From Dehalococcoidia bacterium UBA1222 (GTDB lineage Bacteria > Chloroflexota > Dehalococcoidia > Dehalococcoidales > UBA1222): a DNA stretch of 5,835 nucleotides. Location: contig DBXC01000004.1 in NCBI GenBank assembly GCA_002309415.1, positions 1 through 5,835 of the forward strand, written 5' to 3'. Under the pieces are notes generated by a model. That model ran no database searches, was not told where the DNA came from, and saw nothing but the letters and a program-made list of their open reading frames with translations. Below, in pieces: positions 1 through 5,192 of the stretch (position 1 is the stretch's first letter; the number at the start of each line of letters is the position of its first letter). The position numbers and the translations under genes are program-made.

Positions 1-17
1 GGGTCACGTCCCCTAAT

Positions 18-51
18 AAAAAAGGCGGTCACTTATGCAAGCGCCCGCCTT
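18..51 (-). terminator. Strong intrinsic terminator after jag
   Basis: Eighteen bases past the jag stop, minus-strand RNA reads AAGGCGG, then CGCUU-GCAU-AAGUG, then CCGCCUU. The outer stem has seven pairs and the inner stem five (one G-U), separated by a single G/A mismatch, with a GCAU tetraloop. Six U residues follow. This is a textbook rho-independent terminator and marks the end of the rpsF-to-jag operon. I see nothing in bases 1-17. Confidence 0.93.
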
Positions 52-69
52 AATGATTCAGAAAAAGAA

Positions 70-558
70 CTATTTTGCAGGAGACACGACAACTTTTCGG
101 GCATCACCGAAACCGGTGCTCTGAGTCGTGACCTTGGGATTATTGGCCAGCGTCATGTGAACGATTCTGCGTTCGTAAGCCGGCATGGGCTCAAGAGCGA
201 TGGATCGATGGTTGACGACGACCTGGTCTGCAACATGTCGGGAAAGAGCCTGCAATGATTCATAACGTCGCTGTTTGTAACCATTGACGTCAAGGACCAG
301 AGGTGCATTGATGCCAGTCTTCTGAGAAGCAATCAATCTAGTGATGTACTGCAGAGAAGACAGAGTCAAGCCGCGTCTGCCAATCAGGATGCCAAGATCA
401 TCGCCGACGATATTCAGTACCATAGACTTTTCCTCAGTACCATCATTATCAGCGACTTTAGACTCTTCCATATCGATGGACGCCTCGATCTCAAGCTGGT
501 TCAAGAGATCCATCAATACATCACGGGCAACTTTTCCATACTCAACTAATTCACTCAT
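70..558 (-). CDS. khpB: KH-R3H RNA-binding protein Jag/KhpB
   Basis: RNA-binding protein Jag (also KhpB or EloR), which with KhpA binds RNA and affects cell elongation and division in streptococci; its role here is inferred from family. The 162 residues have two domains. A type II KH domain spans about residues 5-92, with the loop Gly60-Arg61-Arg62-Gly63 in ILIGRRGLTLSSLQYI. The R3H domain spans about 97-160, with Arg130-x3-His134 (ERRIVH) and the closing GFGDARKVVVSP. The N-terminal Jag_N domain of the ~208-residue Bacillus protein is absent: the chain starts right at the KH domain. The ATG follows AGAGG and is 26 bases after the yidC stop. It is the last gene of the operon, followed at once by a terminator. 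Confidence 0.95.
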   Translation of the reverse strand: MSELVEYGKVARDVLMDLLNQLEIEASIDMEESKVADNDGTEEKSMVLNIVGDDLGILIGRRGLTLSSLQYITRLIASQKTGINAPLVLDVNGYKQRRYESLQALSRHVADQVVVNHRSIALEPMPAYERRIVHMTLANNPKVTTQSTGFGDARKVVVSPAK

Positions 559-584
559 TCTAAAAAACCTCTGTTGTGCCAGTC

Positions 585-1415
585 CTATTTCTTGCTGATA
601 GGTCCTTTGGAACCCTTATTCCCAGACTTTTTAGAACTGACGGGAGTCTGGGGAGTGTCTGATTTCTTGATATGCAGGATACCTGCGATCTTATCGACCC
701 ACGGCTGAAGACCGCCCCATCCAGTATAGAAATACTGCATGATCATTCGGATGATGGCATTTACGATCCAGTATAAAGACAGACCGGAAGGAAGTGTCAT
801 CGCTAGGAACACGAACATTGCAGGCATCATGACCTGCATCATCTGCTGTTGCTGCTGCATCTGAGGATTGTTGCCGGCAGAAGTGTTCGTGGTCATCTTG
901 GTTTGCAGATACATGGACAGACCTACGAGGATGGCCATGATGAAGTTGGGGTTAGACATGCTCATTCCGAGGAACGTGGTCTTCAAAGGCAGGGCCTTGA
1001 AAATGATATCCCAGGAATAGATTAAAGATGACAGATTGAGGAAGCTCTCAGGATAGACGGCCATGACGCGCATGATCGACTGGTAGAGAGCGATCCATAC
1101 CGGCATCTGAATGAACATGGGCAGAAGACAGCCGGTCGGGCTGATGCCGGATTCTTTATATAACTGCATCTGAGCCTGAGCAAGCGCCTGCTGATCATTG
1201 GCATATTTCTTCTGCAGGGCCTGGAGCTTTGGCTGGAGCTCTGCAGTCTTCTTGGTCGTCTTCATCTGCTTGATCGTCAAAGGAAGGAGGATCAAGTTAA
1301 TGATGATGGTCAGGACGATAACAGCCAGACCAAACTGACCGAACAGAAGATCGGACAAGACGATCAGGAAGTTGGTAACAGGGCGGAGGATAATAAGATT
1401 CCAAATGTCAGTCAT
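585..1415 (-). CDS. yidC: Membrane protein insertase YidC (Oxa1 family, short form)
   Basis: Insertase that slides proteins into the cytoplasmic membrane, alone or with SecYEG. The 276 residues are the compact form lacking the P1 periplasmic domain. An N-terminal amphipathic stretch (about 5-25) precedes TM1 (28-48); a basic cytosolic hairpin (49-94) includes LQPKLQALQKKYAND and LYKESGISP; TM2 is about 97-118, TM3 about 157-172, TM4 and TM5 about 195-230 with LPSGLSLYWIVNAI. The 174-198 segment is rich in Gln and Met. The tail from about 242 is Lys-rich, as in forms that bind ribosomes. No lipobox is seen, unlike Bacillus SpoIIIJ. Residue 40 is Asn where the family has the groove Arg (E. coli R366). 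GGAGGAGG precedes the ATG. Neighbours yidD and jag support the call. Confidence 0.97.
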   Translation of the reverse strand: MTDIWNLIILRPVTNFLIVLSDLLFGQFGLAVIVLTIIINLILLPLTIKQMKTTKKTAELQPKLQALQKKYANDQQALAQAQMQLYKESGISPTGCLLPMFIQMPVWIALYQSIMRVMAVYPESFLNLSSLIYSWDIIFKALPLKTTFLGMSMSNPNFIMAILVGLSMYLQTKMTTNTSAGNNPQMQQQQQMMQVMMPAMFVFLAMTLPSGLSLYWIVNAIIRMIMQYFYTGWGGLQPWVDKIAGILHIKKSDTPQTPVSSKKSGNKGSKGPISKK

Positions 1416-1430
1416 TCGTCTTCCTCCTCC

Positions 1431-2585
1431 CTACACTTCGTAATACCACGAGACCAAGCCGTTGGTCCTGTTAACGGCGTACAGGGATTCCTTGGTCTGG
1501 GTGTGTACATAGATGACATCGCCGTCGACGACCAAACCGGAATCAATGGTCTTCTCGAAATCATGCAACTGGACAGGAGCACCAGTGGAAAGGTCCAGAG
1601 ACCAGAGGACACCTTTTTCAGTTGCAAAGTAAACGATATTATCGACAGCAACGGGACTGGATGAGAGCTGATCATCGTAATCGAATGAATAAGCAAGCTC
1701 ACCAGACTCGACCTTCAAGACATAGAGAGTGCCGTCCATGTTAGGGACACAGAGATAACCGGAGGCGATGACCGGAGTGGCCCAGAACCATTTACTGGGG
1801 GCCTTGTCATTGGAACCGGTGAAGTTCCATTTGACCGAACCATCATTAGCATTCAAAGCATATATGGTCCTGTCGAAGGAACAGACATAAACGACGCCGT
1901 CTTTGACTACAGGAGAGGCCATGATCGGACCGTTGGTCTCGTAAGACCACTTTAAGGTTCCGTCGCTGGCATCCAGTGCATAGATCTTGGCGTCGAATGA
2001 TGCGACATAAAGGATTCCGTTGTCGAGGACAGGAGTAGCCCAGACCTTGTCTCCAGTCTCAAAAGACCACTCGCGGGCCAATGAGAGAGAATTCAAGGCA
2101 TAGACACATCCATCGGAACAAGGTATGTAAAGGATATCGCCATCACCGGCGATACCGCCGACTATCGCCATTCCTTTATCTTCGTCCAACTGAATAGAGT
2201 TGGAAAGGTGAGTAGTAATGCTATAGGTGTAAACCATACCGTCATAACCGGCGACAGAGATGAGATCTCCGTTGATGTAAGGAGTACCGTAGATCACGGT
2301 GCCCTTGCCGGCCATGCCGCAGCTGAGGATACCGGCTGCAGTGTTTCCGGTGTTGACCTTGATATCTTCAGCAGTCTTATTGCCGTTCAGCTTGCTGAGG
2401 GTTACAAGAGTGCCATCAGAAGTTGCAAGATATACATTGTCCGCACCGATGGCAGCAGGAGCCCAGCCTTCCTGAGTGACCTGGGCGCTGCAGGAACAAC
2501 CAGCACCGATCATCATGATGACGACCAGAAGCAGGCTGACCGCTGCAATCTGTATCTTACGTATTTTTTTCATAGGCAAATTCAT
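1431..2585 (-). CDS. PQQ-repeat beta-propeller lipoprotein (BamB-like), role unknown
   Basis: A 384-residue exported protein. Residues 1-29 look like a lipoprotein signal: basic KKIRK, a long hydrophobic core, and IGAG before Cys30. The lipobox is imperfect, with Gly rather than Leu at -3; Cys32 is a weaker alternative. From about residue 40 the protein consists of roughly 40-residue blades, eight by my count, with repeat cores near 51, 111, 152, 192, 232, 277, 317 and 357. The clearest match the PQQ/BamB pattern: [13 protein letters not shown] (201-213) and [13 protein letters not shown] (241-253). No fused enzyme domain is seen, so a dehydrogenase is unlikely; a scaffold or binding protein on the outer face of the membrane is likelier. 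The ATG overlaps the yidD stop by ATGA, with a weak AGAGAG upstream; Met5 is a second possible start. yidC follows 15 bases later. The location suggests a link to membrane-protein insertion or folding, which is inference. Confidence 0.88.
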   Translation of the reverse strand: MNLPMKKIRKIQIAAVSLLLVVIMMIGAGCSCSAQVTQEGWAPAAIGADNVYLATSDGTLVTLSKLNGNKTAEDIKVNTGNTAAGILSCGMAGKGTVIYGTPYINGDLISVAGYDGMVYTYSITTHLSNSIQLDEDKGMAIVGGIAGDGDILYIPCSDGCVYALNSLSLAREWSFETGDKVWATPVLDNGILYVASFDAKIYALDASDGTLKWSYETNGPIMASPVVKDGVVYVCSFDRTIYALNANDGSVKWNFTGSNDKAPSKWFWATPVIASGYLCVPNMDGTLYVLKVESGELAYSFDYDDQLSSSPVAVDNIVYFATEKGVLWSLDLSTGAPVQLHDFEKTIDSGLVVDGDVIYVHTQTKESLYAVNRTNGLVSWYYEV

Positions 2586-2809
2586 TTTCTCTCTATTTTT
2601 TCAGGGACCGGATCGTATCCACCTTCGTGCCAAGGATGACAGCGGGCGATACGCTTCATTCCCATAAAGATACCTTTGATTACCCCAAAACGCTGGATCG
2701 CTTCCAATGTGTACTGAGAACAGGTCGGGATATATCTACATGTATCCGGGACCCATCGGGAAATAGTGCGTTGATAAATCCTTATCATCACTATTGCCAG
2801 TTTTTTCAT
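2582..2809 (-). CDS. yidD: Membrane protein insertion efficiency factor YidD
   Basis: Small membrane-associated protein of the YidD (DUF37) family, which in E. coli contacts inner-membrane proteins during Sec/YidC insertion. The 75 residues carry the whole family signature: [15 protein letters not shown] with Cys24 and Cys30, then a G-rich stretch, and [18 protein letters not shown] with Cys57. The first 20 residues can form the amphipathic, basic membrane-binding helix. The ATG follows GGTGGA about seven bases upstream, inside the end of rnpA. The stop overlaps the next start (ATGA), tying it to the lipoprotein gene. The order rnpA-yidD-yidC is classic, except that here the lipoprotein gene intervenes before yidC. 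Confidence 0.96.
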   Translation of the reverse strand: MKKLAIVMIRIYQRTISRWVPDTCRYIPTCSQYTLEAIQRFGVIKGIFMGMKRIARCHPWHEGGYDPVPEKIERK

Positions 2810-2811
2810 TT

Positions 2812-3144
2812 TCAGTCCACCAATAGATCACATTTCTTCAGGATAGTGCGAATGGTGTGATCTATATTTGAAAAACTCTCACTTGTAATGGACTGGCGGG
2901 CAAGAATAACGATATCGAAGCCTGTTTTCAAACTCTGTGCTCGCATTATCTCCCGGATCTGTCTTTTGACATGATTGCGGGTAACTGCGCCACCAATCTT
3001 TTTGCTGGCTACGATCCCCCATCTGGCATATCCCAAATCATTCTTGAGATATTTGACCGTCAGGATCTTGGAACTTTGCCAGCGACCCGCGGAGTGCACT
3101 AAAGAAAAGTCTTCGCTTTTCTTTAGATAGCAACGTCCGTTCAT
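2812..3144 (-). CDS. rnpA: Ribonuclease P protein component
   Basis: Protein subunit of RNase P, which helps the catalytic RNA bind precursor tRNA and trims tRNA 5' leaders. At 110 residues it is of normal size. It shows [14 protein letters not shown] near the start, the central RNR signature [18 protein letters not shown] (residues 48-65) and GFDIVILAR (75-83). All are standard family marks. The start is ATG at 3142-3144; the best SD is AAGGA about 11 bases upstream, a little far, lying directly 3' of the hairpin at the end of rpmH. The RNase P RNA is not in this window. The stop is only two bases from the yidD start, so the two are likely translationally coupled. Confidence 0.97.
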   Translation of the reverse strand: MNGRCYLKKSEDFSLVHSAGRWQSSKILTVKYLKNDLGYARWGIVASKKIGGAVTRNHVKRQIREIMRAQSLKTGFDIVILARQSITSESFSNIDHTIRTILKKCDLLVD

Positions 3145-3160
3145 CGGTCATCCCGTCCTT

Positions 3161-3184
3161 CTGTCGTCAGAGATTAGACGACAG
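3161..3184 (-). other. Perfect hairpin across the rpmH stop codon
   Basis: Minus-strand RNA reads CUGUCGUC, an 8-base loop, then GACGACAG: eight perfect pairs. The 5' arm is the last codons of rpmH, the loop includes its UAA stop, and the 3' arm runs straight into AAGGA, the likely ribosome binding site of rnpA. No U tract follows, so it is not an intrinsic terminator. Plausible roles are an RNA processing or stability element, or a brake on rnpA translation that lowers RnpA relative to the more abundant L34. The structure is visible in the sequence; the role is inferred. Confidence 0.55.
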
Positions 3185-3314
3185 TAAGACGAGCTCGTCC
3201 CTTGGCACGTCGTGATTTAATCACAAGACGACCACCACGAGTGCTCATTCGAGCTAAGAAACCATGAGCTCTCTTGCGAGGAAGTTTTTTCGGTTGATAT
3301 GTTCGTTTAGTCAC
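3174..3314 (-). CDS. rpmH: Large ribosomal subunit protein L34 (bL34), GTG start
   Basis: A 46-residue, very basic ribosomal protein of the 50S subunit. It translates as V(M)[18 protein letters not shown], then [20 protein letters not shown] and RARLTVV, the unmistakable L34 pattern (KRTYQP near the start, HGF-RM in the middle, RRAKGR-RLTV at the end). The start is GTG at 3312-3314 with AGGAG five bases upstream; because of its shortness and GTG start it is easy to miss. It lies 30 bases after rpsR and 29 before rnpA. The rpmH-rnpA pairing is close to universal in bacteria, but rpmH normally faces dnaA, whereas here rpsR takes that place. Confidence 0.97.
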   Translation of the reverse strand: MTKRTYQPKKLPRKRAHGFLARMSTRGGRLVIKSRRAKGRARLTVV

Positions 3315-3344
3315 AATAACTCCTAAGAATCACAAAAAATTAAA

Positions 3345-3779
3345 CTATTCAGCAGCTGCTTCTTCTGCGACAGGTGCTTCAGCAACAGGGGCCTCGGTTG
3401 CAGCTTCAACAGCTGGAGCTTCAACAGCAGGTGCTGCTTCTGCAGGGGCCTTTTCAGCTTTCGGTGCACCCGTAGTCAAAGGAGGGACCATGCCCTGCTT
3501 GTGAATGTGTTCGGGGACGAAAGGAAGTAAAGCGATGTGTCGTGCCTGCTTGATAGCAAGTGCGAGTGCATGCTGATGTCGGTTACAAGTACCGGTGCGT
3601 CGGCGAGGTTCGATCTTGCCGCGATCGGAGATGTAACGAGTTAACATTGCGATGTCTTTGTAATCAATGTATTCAACTTTGTTGGCGCAGAAGGCGCAGA
3701 ATTTGCGCTTTGCGGCAAATTTACCATTCCATCTACCACCACGATTTCCCTTGAAGGGGGCTTTCTTAATTTCTGCCAT
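3345..3779 (-). CDS. rpsR: Small ribosomal subunit protein S18 (bS18) with long acidic Ala/Pro/Glu tail
   Basis: Ribosomal protein S18, partner of S6 on the 30S platform. The conserved part is residues 22-96: [57 protein letters not shown]. Cys28-x2-Cys31 and Cys65-x2-His68 suggest a zinc-holding ('C+') S18; that is an inference from the spacing. The protein has 144 residues against the usual 75-100. The surplus is mostly a C-terminal tail from about residue 100, made almost only of Ala, Pro, Glu, Val and Thr and strongly acidic, with echoes such as [10 protein letters not shown] and [12 protein letters not shown]. The ATG has TAGGAG about 12 bases ahead, rather far, but an in-frame TAG overlapping the SD leaves no upstream choice. 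It lies 26 bases after ssb and 30 bases before rpmH. Confidence 0.95.
   Translation of the reverse strand: MAEIKKAPFKGNRGGRWNGKFAAKRKFCAFCANKVEYIDYKDIAMLTRYISDRGKIEPRRRTGTCNRHQHALALAIKQARHIALLPFVPEHIHKQGMVPPLTTGAPKAEKAPAEAAPAVEAPAVEAATEAPVAEAPVAEEAAAE
3347..3445 (-). repeat. Internal degenerate repeats coding the S18 tail
   Basis: This part of rpsR is made of short GCA/GCT/GAA-rich units. The clearest is the 12-mer AGCTTCAACAGC (plus strand), present twice with a 15-base period at 3402-3413 and 3417-3428; the in-frame period gives a five-residue echo in the protein. The pattern fits growth by strand slippage, which would make the tail length variable between related strains. Confidence 0.55.
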
Positions 3780-3805
3780 GATATTTAAATGCTCCTAATT
3801 AATTT

Positions 3806-4228
3806 CTAGTCGAGTTCAACGATGCCACCATCGTCAAATGAGATGTCAAGCGTGCCATCATCTTCCATGATGTCAGAGGCTTTTCCGCCTTCGGTCGATT
3901 CCTGTCGATCCAGGAATGTCACGACACTGGCCACGATTTCAGTTCTGTAGTTTGTCTTGCCTTCGCTCTCCCAGCTTCTGGTGTGCAGTCTGCCTTCGAC
4001 ATAGACGAGACGTCTCTTAGAAAGGTAGTTGTTGCACTGCTCGGCGAGCTTGTTCCAAGCAACTACGGTAAACCAATCGGTATCCTGCTGTCTCTGACCA
4101 TCGCTGGACGTATGAAATCTAGATACGGCCAAACGGAAACTGACTACAGGCACACCGGAAGGGGTGTATCTGCATTCAGGGTCGGTTCCAACACGACCAA
4201 TCAGCATAACCTTGTTCAAACTAACCAT
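3806..4228 (-). CDS. ssb: Single-stranded DNA-binding protein with atypical C-terminal tip
   Basis: Homotetrameric OB-fold protein that coats single-stranded DNA in replication, recombination and repair. Residues 4-107 are a clear SSB OB fold: LNKVMLIGRVGTDPECRYTP at the start, VVSFRLAVSR, then DWFTVVAWNKLAEQC with Trp52 and Trp58, YVEGRLHTRSWE with Trp86, and a final strand at TEIVASVVTFLDR. At 140 residues it is short because the flexible linker is only about 12-15 residues. The tail is acidic (MEDDGTLDISFDDGGIVELD) but does not end in the usual Asp-Asp-Ile-Pro-Phe type tip; the last residues are VELD before a TAG stop. The start is ATG with AAGGA nine bases ahead, 19 bases after rpsF. Position between rpsF and rpsR is the classic arrangement. 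Confidence 0.96.
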   Translation of the reverse strand: MVSLNKVMLIGRVGTDPECRYTPSGVPVVSFRLAVSRFHTSSDGQRQQDTDWFTVVAWNKLAEQCNNYLSKRRLVYVEGRLHTRSWESEGKTNYRTEIVASVVTFLDRQESTEGGKASDIMEDDGTLDISFDDGGIVELD

Positions 4229-4247
4229 GACTCTTAATCCTTTTCAC

Positions 4248-4592
4248 TTATTCGTGAAGAACGATCATGTAGCGGAGTACTTCTTCAGTAATGTTGAGAA
4301 GATTCTCGATTGACTGGTTGACGGTTGATAACAGGGTGTAGTTAATCAAGATGTAAATACCATCGCAATGATGTTTGATGGGGTAAGCTAAACGTCTCTT
4401 ACCGAAATTTTTGACGTCAGCTACAGTACCCTGTCCATTGATGATGATCTGTCGAACGCTATCGGTGATAGCTTCAACTCGTTCATCAGACAGAGCTGAA
4501 TTGAGTACCAGCATGATTTCATAATTCCGTTGACTGCCGACGGTGCTGGTAGACTCTGCAGTCATGGACACTTTGGATGTTTTTCTGACCAC
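4248..4592 (-). CDS. rpsF: Small ribosomal subunit protein S6 (bS6), GTG start
   Basis: Ribosomal protein S6, which pairs with S18 on the platform of the 30S subunit. The conserved core begins at RNYEIMLVLN and continues through GKRRLAYPI-KHHCDGIYILINY to VLRYMIVLHE at the C-terminus, the usual S6 beta-alpha-beta layout. An upstream ATG at 4625 is in frame, but its first two bases are the end of the predicted -10 box, so it should not be in the transcript. The GTG at 4590-4592 has AGGAG five bases ahead, the same arrangement as rpmH in this window, so I choose it (114 residues). Even so, S6 carries about 21 residues rich in Ser/Thr/Lys before the core, where the family usually starts with Met-Arg-x-Tyr-Glu. 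ATG at 4565 is a third option but lacks an SD. It leads the operon with ssb and rpsR, a widely conserved trio. Confidence 0.93.
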   Translation of the reverse strand: MVRKTSKVSMTAESTSTVGSQRNYEIMLVLNSALSDERVEAITDSVRQIIINGQGTVADVKNFGKRRLAYPIKHHCDGIYILINYTLLSTVNQSIENLLNITEEVLRYMIVLHE

Positions 4593-4623
4593 TTTTACTC
4601 CTAAAGCAAACGAAATTTTGACC

Positions 4624-4652
4624 ATTGTACCATACTGGCCTTAAAAAGTGAA
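4624..4652 (-). promoter_or_regulatory. Sigma-70-type promoter for the rpsF operon
   Basis: On the minus strand a -35 box TTCACT (4647-4652, four of six matches to TTGACA) is followed by a 17-base spacer and a -10 box TACAAT (4624-4629, five of six matches to TATAAT). Transcription would start near 4617, giving a leader of about 25 bases before the GTG start of rpsF. It lies just after the pyrBI terminator and before a tight gene cluster, which is where a promoter is needed. The leader looks too short to hold a structured S6:S18-binding element. Confidence 0.7.
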
Positions 4653-4666
4653 TTTGACATGTGTAT

Positions 4667-4701
4667 TATTCGAAAAACGAATATATGACACTTTGAAGTG
4701 T
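4667..4701. promoter_or_regulatory. Pair of small dyads upstream of the rpsF promoter (function unknown)
   Basis: Two inverted repeats sit between the pyrI terminator and the rpsF promoter. One is ACACTT-TG-AAGTGT at 4688-4701, six perfect pairs around a 2-base centre and therefore more like a protein operator than an RNA hairpin. The other is TATTCG-AAAAA-CGAATA at 4667-4683, six perfect pairs with a 5-base centre. The region is AT-rich. Both end 15 to 50 bases upstream of the -35 box. They could be sites for an activator or repressor of the ribosomal operon, or chance symmetry in AT-rich DNA. I do not recognise a known operator. Confidence 0.3.
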
Positions 4702-4712
4702 AAATATTATGT

Positions 4713-4757
4713 AAAACGAAAAAGCTGTTCTGTACCGGGAAATACAAAACAGCTTTT
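4713..4757 (-). terminator. Intrinsic terminator of the pyrBI unit
   Basis: An inverted repeat begins 18 bases after the pyrI stop. AAAAGCTGTT (4748-4757 as read on the minus strand) pairs with AACAGCTTTT (4720-4729): ten perfect pairs, then one mismatch, then four more pairs (4731-4734 with 4743-4746), closing an 8-base loop, TTTCCCGG on the minus strand. The minus-strand 3' side runs into TTTTT, CG, TTTT. This is a good rho-independent terminator for pyrB-pyrI. The structure is nearly symmetric, but no gene on the plus strand would use it. Confidence 0.85.
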
Positions 4758-4775
4758 GACTAAAAAAATTGTTTA

Positions 4776-5192
4776 TTATTCTGCTTTTGTCTCGCAATAA
4801 CGGCAGCGGTAGACTCTGTTCTCTTTGTCGGTAAGAACAAATTCCTGTTTGAGTTCCTGCTCGACCGTAGTGATACAACGGGGATTCTTACACTTCAGAA
4901 CATTGGTGAGTTTTTCCGGAAGCGCCAGTTTTCGTTTTTCGGCAACTACGCCATTTTTAATGATATTGACGGTAGCGCCTGGATCGACGTAGCCAATGAT
5001 GTCCAGATCGACTTCGATGTTAGCATCGATCTTGATGATGTCTTTCTTGCCAGATTTGGAGCTGGAGACGTTCTTAATGATGGCAACCGAGTTCTCAAGT
5101 TCATTCAAATGTAATAATTCAAAAATCGTGAGACCCTTGCCTGCTGTAATATGGTCGATAACGATACCATTATTTATAGAATCGATCTTCAT
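4776..5192 (-). CDS. pyrI: Aspartate carbamoyltransferase regulatory chain
   Basis: Regulatory chain of aspartate transcarbamoylase. It binds nucleotide effectors (in E. coli, CTP inhibits and ATP activates) and clamps catalytic trimers together through a zinc domain. The 138-residue protein has the N-terminal allosteric domain with the VIDHI motif (Asp13-His14, matching E. coli D19/H20) and GKKDIIKID (Lys50 and Lys54, near E. coli K56/K60). The C-terminal zinc domain has Cys101, Cys106, Cys130 and Cys133, spaced C-x4-C-x23-C-x2-C exactly as in E. coli. The length is slightly below E. coli's 153 because the tail past the last cysteine pair is short. The ATG sits in the ATGA overlap with pyrB and follows a strong AAGGAGG about 10 bases upstream. 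An intact PyrI means the enzyme here is probably the allosteric c6r6 type. Confidence 0.97.
   Translation of the reverse strand: MKIDSINNGIVIDHITAGKGLTIFELLHLNELENSVAIIKNVSSSKSGKKDIIKIDANIEVDLDIIGYVDPGATVNIIKNGVVAEKRKLALPEKLTNVLKCKNPRCITTVEQELKQEFVLTDKENRVYRCRYCETKAE

Noticed and set aside
835..875. CAG/CAA run in yidC as a microsatellite
   Set aside because: It is short, interrupted by ATG codons, and lies in the Gln/Met-rich loop before TM4, where such composition is common in YidC.
2208..2667. Two open plus-strand frames over the start of the lipoprotein gene and the end of yidD
   Set aside because: They run antisense to the lipoprotein and yidD genes, resemble no family I know, and have no promoter or ribosome site; they are by-products of codon bias.
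3142..3151. Alternative ATG at 3149-3151 for rnpA
   Set aside because: It is seven bases upstream and therefore out of frame with the RNase P protein.
3145..3344. Replication origin beside rpmH
   Set aside because: No cluster of TTATCCACA-type boxes, no AT-rich unwinding region and no dnaA; the space is filled by rpmH and short gaps.
3806..3870. A frameshift at the end of ssb that would hide a normal DDIPF tip
   Set aside because: Neither other frame encodes an acidic-Pro-Phe ending in this stretch.
4654..4683. Plus-strand TTGACA that looks like a -35 box
   Set aside because: No -10 box at 16-18 bases and no plus-strand gene downstream; it heads into the pyrI terminator and the end of pyrI.
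4713..4757. S6:S18-binding mRNA leader, because the minus-strand loop TTTCCCGG contains CCG
   Set aside because: It lies upstream of the predicted rpsF promoter and fits a pyrBI terminator; the real leader is about 25 bases and shows no such structure.
4666..4878. Minus-strand 70-residue frame across the pyrI end and intergenic region
   Set aside because: Overlaps pyrI out of frame, crosses the terminator hairpin, and has no family features.
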